Assembly (NCBI RefSeq): GCF_001467895.1 | Contig: NZ_LNYO01000023.1 | Span: forward strand, 1-64,000 | DNA from: Legionella nautarum | Lineage (GTDB): Bacteria > Pseudomonadota > Gammaproteobacteria > Legionellales > Legionellaceae | DNA: 64,000 bases | Reading direction: 5' to 3' | In this document: one piece after another, positions 10,701-22,101 of the stretch | Numbering within the stretch: position 1 is the first letter of the stretch | Layout: every line of letters starts with the position of its first letter | The notes under the pieces: model-generated | The model's database searches: none | The model's input: only the letters and a program-made list of their open reading frames with translations | Told to the model about the DNA's origin: nothing | Translations under genes and position numbers: made by a program

Positions 10701-12001
10701 TAGTTGCAGTTTCTCGTTCAGGCGAAGTATCGATTGTTGATGATTTTGGCCGTGAGCGTGAGCGATACAAGCTGCCTTATGGTGCTGTATTGACCGTACA
10801 TGATAATCAAGCTGCGGAAGCAGGCCAGGTTATCGCAACATGGGATCCACATACACATCCCGTTATTTCAGAAGTAAGCGGTAAATTAAAATTTGTTGAC
10901 CTCATTGAAGGCTTAACAATGAATCGCCAAACGGATGAACTTACTGGATTAAGCAATATCGTTGTTACCGATGCTAAGCAGCGTAGTTCTGCAGGTAGAG
11001 ATATGCGCCCAATGGTTAAATTAGTCTCTGATGAAGGTGATGATATTTACTTGGCTGGAACAAACGTCCCTGCACAATACTATTTGCCTGTGGATGCAAT
11101 CATAAACTTTGAAGATGGTAGTGCAGTGGGTGTCGGTGACGTAATCGCTCGTATACCGCAGGAACGTTCTAAAACTCGTGATATTACCGGGGGTCTTCCA
11201 AGAGTTGCTGATTTATTTGAAGCGAGAAAACCAAAAGATGCTGCTGTTATGGCAGAAGTTTCAGGTTTGGTTAACTTTGGTAAAGAAACAAAAGGAAAGA
11301 GACGCTTAATCATTAGCGCTTCCGAGCATCAAGCACACGAAGAATTGATTCCAAAATGGCGTCATATTTCAGTCTTCGAAGGTGAGCATGTAGAACGGGG
11401 AGAAGTGATAGCTGATGGTCCGTTGAACCCGCATGACATTCTACGATTGCTTGGTGTTGGTGCACTAGCAAATTACATTGTGAACGAAGTACAGGACGTT
11501 TATCGATTACAGGGTGTGAAGATCAACGATAAGCACATCGAAACAATCGTACGTCAAATGCTCCGTAAACGTGTTATTACCTTTGCAGGTGATTCTAAGT
11601 TCCTCGTTGGAGAGCAAATCGAAGAAAGCGTGATGTTGCATGAAAATGACAAACTAATTGCGGAAGGTAAACAACCCGCAAACGGTACTCCTATTCTGCT
11701 TGGTATTACTAAAGCTTCGTTAGCTACTGAATCATTCATTTCTGCAGCATCGTTCCAGGAAACCACGCGTGTTCTTACGGAAGCGGCTGTAAGTGGCAAA
11801 ATCGATGAATTACGTGGCTTAAAAGAAAATGTGATGGTTGGTCGATTAATTCCAGCGGGAACAGGATACGCTTATCATCAAAGTAGAAAAGCAAAACGTG
11901 CTAAAACAAGTGGTACTGAGCAAAATGCGCATACGGTTACAGCAAGTGATGTGGAGCATGCATTAAGTGAAGCACTTAATGCAGATAACCATGATCATTG
12001 A
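7754..12001 (+). CDS. rpoC: DNA-directed RNA polymerase subunit beta'
   Basis: 1415 residues from a TTG start. The catalytic NADFDGDQM at 472-480 holds the Mg2+-binding Asp474, Asp476 and Asp478. The N-terminal zinc ribbon cysteines are C84, C86, C99 and C102. TTG at 7754 sits 7 bases after a near-perfect TGGAGG (7741-7746). The alternative ATG at 7796 aligns with the E. coli N-terminus (1401 residues) but lacks a clear ribosome-binding site, so about 14 extra N-terminal residues are likely. The start is the only uncertain point. Confidence 0.98.
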   Translation: MANLSNDPMRKAPIMSDLLGILKQQGQSEEFDAIKIALASPDLIRSWSYGEVKKPETINYRTFKPERDGLFCAKTFGPIKDYECLCGKYKRLKHRGVICEKCGVELALAKVRRERMGHIELASPVAHIWFLKSLPSRIGLLLDMTLRDIERVLYFEAFVVVDPGMTELERGQLLNDEVYLDAMEQYGDEFDARMGAEAIRDLLRQIDLEEEIKSLREELPTTNSETKIKKITKRLKLLEAFYESGNKPEWMIMDVLPVLPPDLRPLVPLDGGRFATSDLNDLYRRVINRNNRLKRLLDLNAPDIIVRNEKRMLQESVDALLDNGRRGRAITGTNKRPLKSLADMIKGKQGRFRQNLLGKRVDYSGRSVIVVGPTLRLHQCGLPKKMALELFKPFIFSKLEFRGLATTIKAAKKMVEREEPVVWDILDDVIREHPILLNRAPTLHRLGIQAFEPVLIEGKAIQLHPLVCTAYNADFDGDQMAVHVPLTLEAQLEARSLMMSTNNILSPASGEPIIVPSQDVVLGLYYLTRERVNALGEGKIFASPQEAQNFYEAGYVDIHAKVKIRMPVENTDTNREFKLVETTVGRAILSDILPKGMPFALINRAMTKKAISKVVDTCYRKFGLKETVIFADQLMYTGFKYATRAGASIGIEDMEIPDDKASIIEQADNEVREIESQFRSGLVTNGERYNKVIDIWSRTNEMVAKSMMSKIATEEVVGRDGKVSRQESFNPIFMMADSGARGSAAQIRQLAGMRGLMAAPDGSIIETPITANFREGLNVFQYFISTHGARKGLADTALKTANSGYLTRRLVDVAQDVVITEDDCGTENGVLMQPLIEGGDIVEPLHERVLGRVVATDVYIPNQEEPVVTAGTLLDEEWVEKLEKYGVDQVLVRSPITCETRFGLCAACYGRDLARGHLVNTGEAVGIIAAQSIGEPGTQLTMRTFHIGGAASRATAANSIQIKNKGVIRLHNIKTVTHENNNLVAVSRSGEVSIVDDFGRERERYKLPYGAVLTVHDNQAAEAGQVIATWDPHTHPVISEVSGKLKFVDLIEGLTMNRQTDELTGLSNIVVTDAKQRSSAGRDMRPMVKLVSDEGDDIYLAGTNVPAQYYLPVDAIINFEDGSAVGVGDVIARIPQERSKTRDITGGLPRVADLFEARKPKDAAVMAEVSGLVNFGKETKGKRRLIISASEHQAHEELIPKWRHISVFEGEHVERGEVIADGPLNPHDILRLLGVGALANYIVNEVQDVYRLQGVKINDKHIETIVRQMLRKRVITFAGDSKFLVGEQIEESVMLHENDKLIAEGKQPANGTPILLGITKASLATESFISAASFQETTRVLTEAAVSGKIDELRGLKENVMVGRLIPAGTGYAYHQSRKAKRAKTSGTEQNAHTVTASDVEHALSEALNADNHDH

Positions 12002-12016
12002 TTGGATTCTAAGCTT

Positions 12017-12045
12017 CAGCAAGTTTGAACTTGACAAACTTGCTG
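12017..12045 (+). repeat. inverted repeat overlapping the str promoter
   Basis: CAGCAAGTTT (12017-12026) and AAACTTGCTG (12036-12045) form a perfect 10-bp stem with a 9-base loop that includes the -35 box of the next promoter. No U-tract follows. It could end rpoBC transcripts weakly or act as an operator; which is unknown. Confidence 0.55.
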
Positions 12046-12059
12046 GACCTATATAGAAT
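12031..12059 (+). promoter_or_regulatory. str operon promoter
   Basis: TTGACA (12031-12036), a 17-base spacer, and TAGAAT (12054-12059), 5 of 6 to the -10 consensus. It lies about 57 bases upstream of rpsL, inside the rpoC-rpsL gap. This is one of the best sigma-70 promoters in the window and fits an independently transcribed rpsL-rpsG-fusA-tuf block. Confidence 0.8.
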
Positions 12060-12115
12060 CCGGCCTCCTTATGCATTCGAAAATAATACAAGTGAAAGTT
12101 CGGAGTTAAGAATAA

Positions 12116-12496
12116 ATGGCTACTATTAATCAGTTAGTAAGAAAGCCTCGTGTGGACGCCAAGAAAAAATCTAACGTCCCCGCATTGGAATCCTGCCCAC
12201 AAAGACGAGGTGTATGTACACGTGTGTACACAACAACCCCTAAAAAGCCTAACTCAGCTATGCGTAAGGTTGCCCGTGTGCGTCTAACAAATGGCTTCGA
12301 GGTATCATCATATATTGGTGGTGAAGGCCACAATCTGCAAGAGCACTCTGTAGTATTGATTCGTGGTGGTCGTGTTAAAGATTTACCTGGTGTGCGTTAT
12401 CACACAGTAAGAGGAAGTTTAGATACTTCTGGAGTGAATGATCGTAAACAAGGTCGTTCTAAGTATGGTACTAAAAAACCTAAAGACAAGAAATAA
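12116..12496 (+). CDS. rpsL: 30S ribosomal protein S12
   Basis: 126 residues. S12 lies at the decoding centre and sets accuracy. The conserved [17 protein letters not shown] block (the Lys43 region of E. coli) and the later [10 protein letters not shown] loop are intact, with lysines at the usual streptomycin-sensitivity positions. First gene of the str block, 20 bases before rpsG. Confidence 0.98.
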   Translation: MATINQLVRKPRVDAKKKSNVPALESCPQRRGVCTRVYTTTPKKPNSAMRKVARVRLTNGFEVSSYIGGEGHNLQEHSVVLIRGGRVKDLPGVRYHTVRGSLDTSGVNDRKQGRSKYGTKKPKDKK

Positions 12497-12507
12497 TCTG
12501 ATTGTAG

Positions 12508-13047
<540 letters not shown>

Positions 13048-13062
13048 AGAGCGAGGAACGTC

Positions 13063-15147
13063 GTGTCTACTCGATTAGAACTATACAGAAATATCGGCAT
13101 TGCCGCACACGTTGATGCAGGAAAAACGACAACAACTGAGCGTGTTTTGTTCTATACGGGTGTGTCACACAAAATTGGTGAAGTACACGACGGTGCTGCA
13201 ACAATGGATTGGATGGTTCAAGAGCAGGAACGCGGGATTACGATTACTTCAGCAGCGACAACCTGTTTTTGGCCAGGAATGGATAAAAACTTTGAGCTGC
13301 ATCGTATCAATATTATTGATACGCCAGGTCACGTTGACTTTATGATCGAAGTAGAGCGTTCACTACGTGTACTAGATGGTGCAATCGTAGTTTTTGACTC
13401 TGTATCAGGTGTTGAGCCACAGTCAGAAACTGTCTGGAGGCAATCTGATAAATATGGTGTCCCACGAATTGTGTTCGTTAATAAAATGGATCGGATGGGT
13501 GCCAATTTCTTACGGGTAGTAACTCAAATTAAACAACGACTAGGATCAAATCCAGTTGTTCTTCAACTACCAATAGGTGCAGAAGAAACGTTTAAAGGTG
13601 TTATTGATCTCATCAAGATGAAAGCAATTCATTGGGATGAGGAATCCAAAGGAATGTCGTTCACTTATTCAGATGTTCCTGTAGACATGAAAGCTCAATG
13701 TGAAGAATATAGAGCACATATTATCGAAGCTGCAGCAGAAGCCTCTGAAGATCTGATGGAAAAATATCTAGAAGGCGAAGAATTTACTGAAGAAGAGATT
13801 AAGAAAGCTCTTCGAAAACGTACAATTAATAATGAGATTGTACCGGTATTTTGTGGTTCTGCATTTAAAAACAAAGGGGTACAAGCAGTTCTAGATGGTG
13901 TGATAGAATACCTGCCATCTCCTCTTGATATTCCTGCGATTCGTGGTATTGATGAAGATGGTGAGGAAATTCATCGTAAAACATCTTATGATGAGCCTTT
14001 CTCTGCTTTAGCATTTAAGATCGCAACTGATCCCTTTGTTGGTACACTGACCTATTTCCGAGTTTACTCAGGTGTGTTGAAGAGTGGAGATACAGTATAC
14101 AACCCGGTTAAAGCAAAAAAAGAACGGATTGGTCGTTTACTGCAAATGCACGCCAATTCTCGAGAAGAGATTAAAGAAGTTAAAGCAGGTGATATCGCAG
14201 CGGCAGTTGGCTTAAAGACAGTCACTACTGGAGATACGCTTTGTGATGTTAATAAAATAGTAACACTAGAACGTATGGATTTCCCTGATCCTGTTATTGC
14301 AGTTGCAGTTGAGCCCAAGACTAAAGCAGATCAGGAAAAGATGGGAATAGCCTTAGGTAAACTAGCACAAGAGGATCCCTCATTCCGAGTTCATACTGAT
14401 GAAGAATCAGGTCAAACAATTATTGAAGGTATGGGTGAATTACACCTGGAAATTATTGTTGACCGAATGAAGCGCGAATTTAACGTTGAAGCTAATGTCG
14501 GTAAACCACAAGTTGCTTATCGTGAAACGCTAAAACAGGCTGTCGAACAAGAAGGTAAATTTGTTCGTCAATCTGGCGGACGTGGTCAATACGGTCACGT
14601 TTGGCTCAAAATCGAACCTCAACAACCGGGTAGTGGTTATGAGTTCGTGAATGCGATTGTAGGAGGTGTTATTCCCAAAGAATATATCCCTGCAGTTGAT
14701 AAAGGTGTACAAGAACAGATGCAAAATGGTGTTATCGCCGGTTATCCAGTAGTTGATGTCAAAGTGACGTTGTTTGATGGATCATTCCATGAGGTCGATT
14801 CCAGTGAAATGGCATTTAAGATAGCTGGTTCTCAATGCTTTAGGCAAGGTGCTCTAAAGGCAAAACCTGTATTGCTTGAACCAATTATGAGTGTTGAGGT
14901 TGTGACCCCAGAAGATTACATGGGTGATGTGATGGGTGATCTTAACCGTAGAAGAGGTTTGGTTCAGGGTATGGAAGATTCTCCTGCAGGTAAAATTGTG
15001 CGTGCAGAAGTTCCTCTTGCAGAAATGTTTGGCTATGCAACAGATCTTCGTTCAGCAACTCAAGGTCGTGCAACTTACTCTATGGAGTTTGCTAAATATG
15101 CAGAGGCACCAACAAACATCGCTGAAGCAATTATCAAGAAACAATAA
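13063..15147 (+). CDS. fusA: elongation factor G
   Basis: 694 residues, GTG start preceded by GAGGA. This translocation GTPase has P-loop AHVDAGKT (about 15-22), DTPGH (G3) and NKMD (G4) motifs, and the domain IV loop around [15 protein letters not shown]. It sits in the canonical rpsL-rpsG-fusA-tuf order, 20 bases before tuf. Confidence 0.99.
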   Translation: MSTRLELYRNIGIAAHVDAGKTTTTERVLFYTGVSHKIGEVHDGAATMDWMVQEQERGITITSAATTCFWPGMDKNFELHRINIIDTPGHVDFMIEVERSLRVLDGAIVVFDSVSGVEPQSETVWRQSDKYGVPRIVFVNKMDRMGANFLRVVTQIKQRLGSNPVVLQLPIGAEETFKGVIDLIKMKAIHWDEESKGMSFTYSDVPVDMKAQCEEYRAHIIEAAAEASEDLMEKYLEGEEFTEEEIKKALRKRTINNEIVPVFCGSAFKNKGVQAVLDGVIEYLPSPLDIPAIRGIDEDGEEIHRKTSYDEPFSALAFKIATDPFVGTLTYFRVYSGVLKSGDTVYNPVKAKKERIGRLLQMHANSREEIKEVKAGDIAAAVGLKTVTTGDTLCDVNKIVTLERMDFPDPVIAVAVEPKTKADQEKMGIALGKLAQEDPSFRVHTDEESGQTIIEGMGELHLEIIVDRMKREFNVEANVGKPQVAYRETLKQAVEQEGKFVRQSGGRGQYGHVWLKIEPQQPGSGYEFVNAIVGGVIPKEYIPAVDKGVQEQMQNGVIAGYPVVDVKVTLFDGSFHEVDSSEMAFKIAGSQCFRQGALKAKPVLLEPIMSVEVVTPEDYMGDVMGDLNRRRGLVQGMEDSPAGKIVRAEVPLAEMFGYATDLRSATQGRATYSMEFAKYAEAPTNIAEAIIKKQ

Positions 15148-15167
15148 ATGTTAAAGAGGTTATAGAA

Positions 15168-16358
15168 ATGGCGAAGGAAAAATTTGAGCGTAAGAAGCCA
15201 CATGTGAACGTGGGTACGATTGGTCATGTGGATCATGGTAAGACGACGTTAACGGCAGCGATTACAACGATAATGGCGAAGAAATTCGGTGGAACAGCAA
15301 AGGCCTACGATCAGATTGATGCTGCCCCTGAGGAAAGAGAGCGCGGAATTACGATATCTACGGCCCACGTTGAGTATGAATCAGCGAACCGCCACTATGC
15401 TCATGTGGATTGCCCAGGCCATGCGGACTATGTAAAGAATATGATTACAGGTGCAGCGCAGATGGATGGAGCGATTTTAGTAGTATCGGCAGCCGATGGT
15501 CCGATGCCACAAACAAGGGAGCACATTCTTTTATCACGCCAAGTTGGTGTGCCCTACATTGTTGTGTTTTTGAACAAGGCGGACATGGTAGATGATGCAG
15601 AGCTATTAGAGCTAGTAGAAATGGAAGTAAGAGATCTGCTGAGCAGCTATGACTTTCCTGGTGATGATATACCAATTGTTGTTGGTTCAGCGTTAAAAGC
15701 ATTGGAAGGCGAAGACAGTGATATCGGCGTAAAAGCGATAGAGAAGCTGGTAGAGACAATGGATTCCTACATTCCAGAACCAGTACGCAATATAGACAAG
15801 AGCTTCTTGTTACCGATCGAAGACGTATTCTCTATATCAGGGCGCGGAACAGTAGTAACAGGCCGTGTAGAAAGTGGAATAGTAAAAGTTGGAGAAGAAG
15901 TCGAGATAGTAGGAATACGGGATACACAGAAGACGACCTGCACAGGCGTTGAAATGTTCCGTAAATTGCTTGACGAAGGACGAGCTGGAGACAACGTAGG
16001 GGTATTATTACGTGGAACTAAGCGAGATGAAGTTGAGCGAGGACAAGTATTGGCTAAGCCTGGAACAATTAAGCCACATACTAAATTTGAAGCAGAAGTA
16101 TACGTCTTGTCAAAAGATGAAGGTGGCCGTCATACCCCATTCTTTAATGGTTATAGACCCCAGTTTTACTTCAGAACGACAGATGTAACTGGTTCATGTG
16201 ATTTACCAGAAGGCATAGAAATGGTAATGCCAGGTGATAACGTCAAGTTGATTGTTAACTTGCATTCACCTATTGCTATGGATGAAGGATTGCGTTTTGC
16301 AATTCGCGAAGGTGGCCGTACCGTTGGTGCTGGCGTTGTAGCTAAGATCATTGAGTAA
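15168..16358 (+). CDS. tuf: elongation factor Tu (second, complete copy)
   Basis: 396 residues. GTPase motifs GHVDHGKTT (about 19-27), DCPGHADY and NKADMVDD are present, and the kirromycin/EF-Ts-facing domains appear normal. The 3' end is nearly identical to the partial tuf at 1-84. It stops only 5 bases before rpsJ, so the str and S10 blocks are probably co-transcribed with no room for an S10 leader. Confidence 0.99.
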   Translation: MAKEKFERKKPHVNVGTIGHVDHGKTTLTAAITTIMAKKFGGTAKAYDQIDAAPEERERGITISTAHVEYESANRHYAHVDCPGHADYVKNMITGAAQMDGAILVVSAADGPMPQTREHILLSRQVGVPYIVVFLNKADMVDDAELLELVEMEVRDLLSSYDFPGDDIPIVVGSALKALEGEDSDIGVKAIEKLVETMDSYIPEPVRNIDKSFLLPIEDVFSISGRGTVVTGRVESGIVKVGEEVEIVGIRDTQKTTCTGVEMFRKLLDEGRAGDNVGVLLRGTKRDEVERGQVLAKPGTIKPHTKFEAEVYVLSKDEGGRHTPFFNGYRPQFYFRTTDVTGSCDLPEGIEMVMPGDNVKLIVNLHSPIAMDEGLRFAIREGGRTVGAGVVAKIIE

Positions 16359-16363
16359 TAGAA

Positions 16364-16684
16364 ATGAGTAACAATCAAAATATTAAAATACGTCTTAAAT
16401 CGTTTGATCATCGTTTAATCGATTTATCAACTCGCGAGATTGTAGAGACAGCGAAACGTACAGGGGCTCAAATACGAGGTCCTATACCTTTGCCTATCCG
16501 AAAAGAGAAATTCACTGTGTTGATTTCCCCGCATGTTAATAAAGATGCGCGGGATCAATATGAATTACGTACCCATAAACGCCTAGTTGTTATAGTGCAC
16601 CCTACCGAAAAAACAGTAGATGCGCTAATGAAGCTTGATTTGGCCGCTGGGGTAGATGTGCAGATTAGCCTTGATGACGAATAG
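16364..16684 (+). CDS. rpsJ: 30S ribosomal protein S10
   Basis: 106 residues. It is a head protein of the 30S subunit and also NusE, the partner of NusB in antitermination. Contains the typical [10 protein letters not shown] and [16 protein letters not shown] segments. First gene of the S10 block, starting 5 bases after tuf, so the L4-responsive S10 leader of E. coli is absent here. Confidence 0.98.
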   Translation: MSNNQNIKIRLKSFDHRLIDLSTREIVETAKRTGAQIRGPIPLPIRKEKFTVLISPHVNKDARDQYELRTHKRLVVIVHPTEKTVDALMKLDLAAGVDVQISLDDE

Positions 16685-16720
16685 TCCCATTTAGGCAGGG
16701 TTATTAACGAGGTGTTAAAA

Positions 16721-17374
16721 ATGACGATTGGGTTATTAGGCCGAAAAATCGGTATGACACGCGTGTTTACAGAGGATGGAATTTCTATACCAGTATCTGT
16801 TGTAGAAGTTTTGCCTAATCGCGTGTCACAAATTAAAACTATTGATACAGATGGTTACGTTGCAGTGCAATTAACTGGCGGTAAAAAGAAATCGAGCCAT
16901 GTAAATAAGCCTTTAACTGGCCATTTTGCAAAAGCACAAATCGACGCTGGTGATATGCTTTGCGAATTTCGTGTAGATTCAGTTGACGAGTTCAGTACAG
17001 GGCAAGTTATCTCTATAAATGATATATTTAATGAAGGACAATTTGTTGATGTTGCTGCAAACTCTAAAGGTAAGGGATTTGCTGGTACTGTAAAGCGATA
17101 TAATTTTCGCACGCAAGACGCAACTCATGGTAATTCGAGATCACATCGAGTAGTTGGTTCTATCGGACAAAACCAAACTCCTGGCCGTGTATTTAAAGGT
17201 AAGAAAATGGCTGGCCATATGGGTAATGTTCGTTGCACTACCCAGACTCTTCAGCTAGTGCGCGTAGATAAAGAGCGAAATTTACTTTTAATTAAAGGTG
17301 CTATCCCAGGTCATCCTGGCGCAAGAGTTGAAGTAAGGCCCGCTGTTAAGAAAAGTCAAAGGGGCGAAGCATAA
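16721..17374 (+). CDS. rplC: 50S ribosomal protein L3
   Basis: 217 residues from the ATG at 16721. An in-frame GTG at 16712 overlaps the Shine-Dalgarno (ACGAGG) and is unlikely to be used. L3 reaches the peptidyl transferase centre; the conserved [20 protein letters not shown] loop with its methylatable Gln is present. The stop codon overlaps the rplD start. Confidence 0.97.
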   Translation: MTIGLLGRKIGMTRVFTEDGISIPVSVVEVLPNRVSQIKTIDTDGYVAVQLTGGKKKSSHVNKPLTGHFAKAQIDAGDMLCEFRVDSVDEFSTGQVISINDIFNEGQFVDVAANSKGKGFAGTVKRYNFRTQDATHGNSRSHRVVGSIGQNQTPGRVFKGKKMAGHMGNVRCTTQTLQLVRVDKERNLLLIKGAIPGHPGARVEVRPAVKKSQRGEA

Positions 17375-17979
17375 TGGAACTTAAAACGATAGATACTAAC
17401 GCTAAGTTAAAAGTAAATGAAGAAATCTTCGGATATAACTATAACGAAGGTTTGGTTCATCAAGCTGTAGTTGCATTCATGAATAATTCCCGTAGTGGAA
17501 ACAGTGCGCAAAAAACACGTGCTGAAGTACGTGGTGGCGGAAGAAAACCTTGGCGTCAAAAAGGTACTGGTAGAGCTCGTGCAGGAACAATTCGTAGTCC
17601 GATTTGGCGTTCTGGTGGCGTAACTTTCGCATCAAAGAAAAGAGATTATAGCCAAAAACTTAATAAAAAAATGTACAAACGAGCATTGCGTAGTATAATC
17701 TCCGAGCTAAATCGTTCTGGTAACTTAATTGTTGTTAGTAATTTCCAATGTCAATCCCATAAGACAAAAGACTTTATCGCAAAAATGAAAGACCTGGATC
17801 TTCAAAACGCATTAATCGTTATGAACGAAGTTGGCGAACAAGAATATCTGGCTTCACGTAATTTAATCCAATTTGATATCTGCGATGTCAGTTGCTTAGA
17901 TCCAGTTAGTTTACTTCGCTTTGAAAAGGTGCTTATGACTGAAGAAGCCATTAAAAACTTAGAGGAGCAGTTACAATGA
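17374..17979 (+). CDS. rplD: 50S ribosomal protein L4
   Basis: 201 residues. L4 lines the exit tunnel with a basic extended loop (about 44-75, [23 protein letters not shown]). The ATG overlaps the rplC stop by one base (TAATGG), and the gene overlaps rplW by 4 bases, indicating translational coupling. Confidence 0.98.
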   Translation: MELKTIDTNAKLKVNEEIFGYNYNEGLVHQAVVAFMNNSRSGNSAQKTRAEVRGGGRKPWRQKGTGRARAGTIRSPIWRSGGVTFASKKRDYSQKLNKKMYKRALRSIISELNRSGNLIVVSNFQCQSHKTKDFIAKMKDLDLQNALIVMNEVGEQEYLASRNLIQFDICDVSCLDPVSLLRFEKVLMTEEAIKNLEEQLQ

Positions 17980-18272
17980 ATGCAGAACGTTTGTTAATGA
18001 TACTGCGTGAACCCCATACCTCTGAAAAAACAACAGTTATGGCTGATAAGTTCAAACAGTTTACCTTTAAGGTATTAAAAACGGCTACTAAACAAGAGAT
18101 TAAATTGGCTGTTGAACACATGTTTAATGTTAAAGTCAAAAACGTGTCAGTAATCAATGTCAAAGGGAAAACAAAACGTTTCAAACAAATGACTGGTAAA
18201 AGGTCTGATTGGAAAAAAGCTTTTGTTTCTTTACATGAGAATTATGACATCGACTTTACCGTGACTGAATAA
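17976..18272 (+). CDS. rplW: 50S ribosomal protein L23
   Basis: 98 residues. It sits at the tunnel exit and docks trigger factor and SRP. Typical L23 features are [11 protein letters not shown] near the N-terminus and [15 protein letters not shown]. Overlaps the rplD stop (ATGA). Confidence 0.97.
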   Translation: MNAERLLMILREPHTSEKTTVMADKFKQFTFKVLKTATKQEIKLAVEHMFNVKVKNVSVINVKGKTKRFKQMTGKRSDWKKAFVSLHENYDIDFTVTE

Positions 18273-18283
18273 GGCAGACTAAG

Positions 18284-19111
18284 ATGGCATTATTAAAATC
18301 TAAACCAACATCACCAGGAAAACGTGGTGAAATAAGAGTTGTGCACCACAATATTCACAAAGGGCGCCCATACGGACCGCTAGTTGAAAAGTTGAATAAG
18401 ACTGGTGGGAGAAATAATCAAGGAAGAATTACCGTTCGCCACATCGGTGGTGGTGTTCGAGCTAAATACCGCATAATTGATTTTAAAAGAAACAAGGACG
18501 GTATCGAAGCGAGAGTCGAGCGTTTGGAGTATGATCCAAATCGTTCTGCCTTAATTGCTTTAGTTGTTTACAAAGACGGCGAACGACGTTACATTATTGC
18601 ACCTTCTGGCTTAGAAGCCGGCAACACAATAGTAAGCGGTGAAGATTCACCGATTAGTGTTGGAAATTGCCTTCCATTGCGAAATATTCCAGTTGGTACA
18701 ACTATTCATTGCGTTGAAATGAAGCCGGGTAAAGGCGCTCAACTATTGAGAAGTGCGGGTTGCAGCGGTCAAATTGTAGCTAAAGAAGGCATGTATGCCA
18801 CTCTAAAATTGCGCTCAGGTGAGATGCGTAAAGTTTTAGCTACATGTAGAGCAGTCATTGGTGAAGTAAGCAATAGCGAGCATAGCCTACGAGCTCTTGG
18901 AAAAGCAGGTGCCAAACGTTGGAGAGGTATAAGACCTACAGTGCGTGGTGTTGCTATGAACCCAGTTGACCACCCACATGGTGGTGGTGAAGGGCGAACT
19001 TCGGGCGGACGTCACCCCGTATCTCCGTGGGGTGTACCGACAAAAGGGTACAAAACGAGAAGTAATAAACGTACAGATCGTTTTATCGTCAGAAGACGTA
19101 AGAAGAAATAA
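18284..19111 (+). CDS. rplB: 50S ribosomal protein L2
   Basis: 275 residues. A core 23S binding protein needed for peptidyl transferase assembly. The C-terminal [17 protein letters not shown] motif with the near-catalytic His is present, and the basic tail [17 protein letters not shown] is complete. Confidence 0.98.
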   Translation: MALLKSKPTSPGKRGEIRVVHHNIHKGRPYGPLVEKLNKTGGRNNQGRITVRHIGGGVRAKYRIIDFKRNKDGIEARVERLEYDPNRSALIALVVYKDGERRYIIAPSGLEAGNTIVSGEDSPISVGNCLPLRNIPVGTTIHCVEMKPGKGAQLLRSAGCSGQIVAKEGMYATLKLRSGEMRKVLATCRAVIGEVSNSEHSLRALGKAGAKRWRGIRPTVRGVAMNPVDHPHGGGEGRTSGGRHPVSPWGVPTKGYKTRSNKRTDRFIVRRRKKK

Positions 19112-19131
19112 TTAGCTAAGAGGATATCAAA

Positions 19132-19410
19132 GTGGCACGTTCTATTAGAAAGGGTCCTTTTATCGATCATCACTTAATGAAAAAAATAGAAGTGGCGATT
19201 GAAACTAAGTCCAAAAAACCAATTAAAACCTGGTCCAGGCGTTCGACAATTGTTCCTGAGATGATCGATCTCACAATTGCGGTTCATAATGGCAAAGATC
19301 ATGTTCCAGTTTATATTACTGATAACATGGTTGGTCATAAACTAGGTGAGTTCGCCATGACTCGTACATTCAAAGGCCATTCTGGAGACAGAAAAGCCAA
19401 AGGTAAGTAA
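19132..19410 (+). CDS. rpsS: 30S ribosomal protein S19
   Basis: 92 residues, GTG start after AGAGGA. S19 forms the head of the 30S with S13. The [16 protein letters not shown] start and [15 protein letters not shown] block are characteristic. Confidence 0.97.
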   Translation: MARSIRKGPFIDHHLMKKIEVAIETKSKKPIKTWSRRSTIVPEMIDLTIAVHNGKDHVPVYITDNMVGHKLGEFAMTRTFKGHSGDRKAKGK

Positions 19411-19419
19411 GAGGCAATG

Positions 19420-19755
19420 ATGGAAGTTACAGCAAAATTAAAAAATGCACCACTTTCTGCTCAAAAGGGTAGATTGGTTGCCGATATGATTCGCAAGATG
19501 GATGTTTCAAGAGCTATTGATGTTCTGAAATTTACCCCTAAAAAGGGTGCTCAACTAATGTTAAAATTATTAGAATCTGCTATTGCTAATGCAGAAAATA
19601 ATAATGGCGCCGACATCGACGAATTAAAGGTAGGTGTGGTTCATGTGGATGAGGCAGCTACTTTGAAGCGAATTAGCCCTCGAGCTAAAGGTCGCGCAAA
19701 CCGCATATGCAAGCGTACCTGCCACATCACAATTAAAGTGTCTGACGAGGAATAG
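19420..19755 (+). CDS. rplV: 50S ribosomal protein L22
   Basis: 111 residues from the second of two tandem ATGs (19417, 19420). The GAGG at 19411-19414 is only 2 bases from the first but 5 from the second. L22 lines the exit tunnel near the macrolide site; the extended loop is intact ([18 protein letters not shown]). The stop lies 2 bases before rpsC. Confidence 0.96.
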   Translation: MEVTAKLKNAPLSAQKGRLVADMIRKMDVSRAIDVLKFTPKKGAQLMLKLLESAIANAENNNGADIDELKVGVVHVDEAATLKRISPRAKGRANRICKRTCHITIKVSDEE

Positions 19756-19757
19756 CA

Positions 19758-20414
19758 ATGGGACAGAAAGTAAACCCAATAGGTATACGATTAGGTATAA
19801 CGCAAGATTGGAATTCTAAATGGTTTGCAAGTAAAAACTATGCGCAACTTCTGAACCAAGATATCAATCTTCGTAAAGCGCTAAAGAAAAAGCTTATGGC
19901 AGCTGCAGTATCTAAGATTAGGATAGAAAGACCAGCAAATAATGCTGTAGTTACAATCCATACTGCGCGTCCTGGTGTGATTATTGGTAAGAAGGGCGGT
20001 GGTATCGAAGCGCTAAGAGCTGAGATTGCAGAAAAACTTGGTGTACCTGTTCACTTAAATATAGAAGAAGTACGAAAACCAGAATTAGATTCTACCTTGG
20101 TCGCTGAAGGAATTGCACAGCAGTTAGAGCAACGTGTAATGTTTAGACGTGCCATGAAACGAGCAGTAACCTCAGCATTAAAAGCTGGTGCTAAAGGTAT
20201 TAAAATCTGTGTAAGTGGACGTTTAGGCGGTGCAGAAATTGCGCGTAGTGAATGGTACCGAGAAGGAAGAGTTCCTTTGCATACTTTCCGGGCGGATGTC
20301 GATTATGGCACTGCTGAGGCGAAAACTACTTATGGAATCATAGGTGTTAAAGTCTGGATCTTCAAAGGTGAAGTGCTTCCGCAGAAAAACCGTAATACAG
20401 AAAGCGGTAAGTGA
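19758..20414 (+). CDS. rpsC: 30S ribosomal protein S3
   Basis: 218 residues. S3 lies at the mRNA entry tunnel. The KH-type RNA-binding motif [15 protein letters not shown] (about 74-88) and the C-terminal [23 protein letters not shown] block are visible. Starts 2 bases after rplV. Confidence 0.98.
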   Translation: MGQKVNPIGIRLGITQDWNSKWFASKNYAQLLNQDINLRKALKKKLMAAAVSKIRIERPANNAVVTIHTARPGVIIGKKGGGIEALRAEIAEKLGVPVHLNIEEVRKPELDSTLVAEGIAQQLEQRVMFRRAMKRAVTSALKAGAKGIKICVSGRLGGAEIARSEWYREGRVPLHTFRADVDYGTAEAKTTYGIIGVKVWIFKGEVLPQKNRNTESGK

Positions 20415-20429
20415 GTGAGGAATTAAATC

Positions 20430-20843
20430 ATGTTACAGCCAAAACGAACGAAATATCGTAAGCAAATGAAGGGTAGAAACCGTGGTTTAGCTCACAAAGG
20501 TTCTTCAGTTAGCTTCGGTGAGTTTGGTCTTAAGGCGCTCGAAAGAGGCCGATTAACTGCCCGTCAAATTGAAGCAGCAAGAAGGGCAATGACAAGACAC
20601 ATTAAGCGTGGTGGTAAGATTTGGATTAGAGTGTTTCCCGATAAACCAATTACACAAAAACCTCTTGAAGTTCGACAAGGTAAAGGTAAGGGTAGCGTTG
20701 AATATTGGGTTGCTCAAATTCAACCGGGTAAAGTCTTGTTTGAAATGGAAGGTGTTAGTAAAGAATTAGCGATGGAAGCTTTTAATCTTGCTAAGGCGAA
20801 ACTACCTTTCAAAGTAATATTTGAAGAACGCAAGGTGATGTGA
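20430..20843 (+). CDS. rplP: 50S ribosomal protein L16
   Basis: 137 residues. It contacts the A-site tRNA elbow. [18 protein letters not shown] at the N-terminus and [10 protein letters not shown] are typical, including the Arg region hydroxylated in some bacteria. The stop TGA overlaps the rpmC ATG (TGATG). Confidence 0.98.
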   Translation: MLQPKRTKYRKQMKGRNRGLAHKGSSVSFGEFGLKALERGRLTARQIEAARRAMTRHIKRGGKIWIRVFPDKPITQKPLEVRQGKGKGSVEYWVAQIQPGKVLFEMEGVSKELAMEAFNLAKAKLPFKVIFEERKVM

Positions 20844-21049
20844 TGAAAGAATTTGTTAAAGAGCTAAGAGGCTTTACTGATAAACAATTAAATGAAGAGC
20901 TGCTGACTCTACGTAAAAAGCAATTTAGCCTACGGATGAAAAAAGCAAGTGGTACTCTGGATAAGACTCACGAAGTCACTCAAGTCAGAAAGGCTATTGC
21001 TCAAATTAAAACGATTATGTCAGAGAAGGTAGGTAAGAGCGATGACTAA
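20843..21049 (+). CDS. rpmC: 50S ribosomal protein L29
   Basis: 68 residues, two-helix tunnel-exit protein. The ATG at 20843 is preferred over the in-frame GTG at 20840 because AAGG at 20832-20835 is then 7 bases away. Overlaps rplP at its start and rpsQ by 8 bases at its end. Confidence 0.95.
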   Translation: MKEFVKELRGFTDKQLNEELLTLRKKQFSLRMKKASGTLDKTHEVTQVRKAIAQIKTIMSEKVGKSDD

Positions 21050-21296
21050 TAGCAGCGAAACAAAAGGCAGGACACTAGTCGGAAAAATAGTCAGTGATAA
21101 AATGCAAAAAACTATTGTAGTCATGGTTGAGCGCACTGTTAGACATCCAAAGTACGGTAAAATCTTGAGACGTAGAACTAAGCTCCACGCTCACGATGAA
21201 AATCAAGTTGGAAAAATTGGGAATACAGTAAAAATACGAGAATCTCGACCACTCTCAAAAATGAAAAGTTGGGTACTAGTTGAAGTAATTTCCTGA
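21042..21296 (+). CDS. rpsQ: 30S ribosomal protein S17
   Basis: 84 residues, OB-fold primary 16S binder. [19 protein letters not shown] and [23 protein letters not shown] are standard. Last gene of the S10 block before the only sizeable gap (87 bases) in the S10-spc region. Confidence 0.97.
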   Translation: MTNSSETKGRTLVGKIVSDKMQKTIVVMVERTVRHPKYGKILRRRTKLHAHDENQVGKIGNTVKIRESRPLSKMKSWVLVEVIS

Positions 21297-21325
21297 TATT
21301 CATTTGTTTTACTTTTAAAAATCTG

Positions 21326-21354
21326 AGAGGGCTGATATAATCAGCAGCCTTTTT
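21326..21354 (+). promoter_or_regulatory. S10/spc boundary: overlapping -10 box and hairpin with U-tract
   Basis: TATAAT (21336-21341) lies inside GCTGAT-ata-ATCAGC (21331-21345). An alternative stem, AGAGGGCTG (21326-21334)/CAGCCTTTTT (21345-21354), ends in a T5 run. The site falls exactly where E. coli separates the S10 and spc operons. It could hold a weak terminator, the spc promoter, or both. No good -35 hexamer was found at 16-18 bases upstream. Confidence 0.45.
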
Positions 21355-21383
21355 CTGGTCGAATTTAGAGCTGGAGAATAGTA

Positions 21384-21749
21384 ATGATACAAATGCAGAC
21401 TGTGCTCGAGGTTGCAGACAACAGTGGAGCACGCAAAGTGATGTGTATCAAGGTGCTTGGCGGGTCACATAGACGTTACGCCCGCGTTGGTGATGTTATT
21501 AAAGTAAGCATTAAAGATGCGATACCACGCAGTAAGGTGAAAAAAGGCGCAGTAATGAAGGCGGTTGTTGTTAGAACTAGCCAAGGTGTGCGCCGTGATG
21601 ATGGATCACTCATTCGTTTTGATGGTAATGCTGCTGTGCTTTTAAATAACCAAAATGAGCCTATTGGTACACGTATATTTGGGCCAGTAACTCGTGAGCT
21701 AAGAGAGCGGTTTATGAAAATCATTTCTCTTGCAGCTGAAGTATTGTGA
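21384..21749 (+). CDS. rplN: 50S ribosomal protein L14
   Basis: 121 residues. It forms an intersubunit bridge with 16S helix 14. The motif [18 protein letters not shown] (about 10-27) is diagnostic. TGGAG precedes the ATG. First gene of the spc block. Confidence 0.98.
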   Translation: MIQMQTVLEVADNSGARKVMCIKVLGGSHRRYARVGDVIKVSIKDAIPRSKVKKGAVMKAVVVRTSQGVRRDDGSLIRFDGNAAVLLNNQNEPIGTRIFGPVTRELRERFMKIISLAAEVL

Positions 21750-21761
21750 GAAGGATTAGTT

Positions 21762-22088
21762 ATGAAGCGCATAAAATTAGGTGATACCGTTATTATTATC
21801 GCCGGTAAAAGCAAAGGCCATGTGGGTAAAATAACACGGGTTTTTGGTAGCAGTGTGATTGTTGAAGGTGCAAACCTTATCAAGAAACACGTGAAGCCTA
21901 ATCCACAGTTAGAGCAAAGAGGAGGGATTATCTCTCGCGAAGCTCCATTGGATGCTTCGAACGTTGCTATTTATAATCCTGTATCTAAAAAAGCAGATAA
22001 AGTCGGATTCAAATATCTTGAGAAAGACGGCAAAAAGCACAAAGTTAGATACTTTAAATCAAACAACGAAATGATTGACTCTGTCTAA
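21762..22088 (+). CDS. rplX: 50S ribosomal protein L24
   Basis: 108 residues, an early 23S assembly initiator. The KOW motif (GDTVIIIAGKSKGHVGKI) lies at about 7-24. AGAAGGA ribosome-binding site; closely coupled to rplN and rplE. Confidence 0.97.
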   Translation: MKRIKLGDTVIIIAGKSKGHVGKITRVFGSSVIVEGANLIKKHVKPNPQLEQRGGIISREAPLDASNVAIYNPVSKKADKVGFKYLEKDGKKHKVRYFKSNNEMIDSV

Positions 22089-22101
22089 TTAGGTGACTGA
22101 A

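Noticed and set aside
3627-11799. Numerous 60-80 residue frames on the - strand and in the +1/+2 frames inside rpoB and rpoC
   Set aside because: All lie inside highly conserved genes, lack ribosome-binding sites and show no family motifs.
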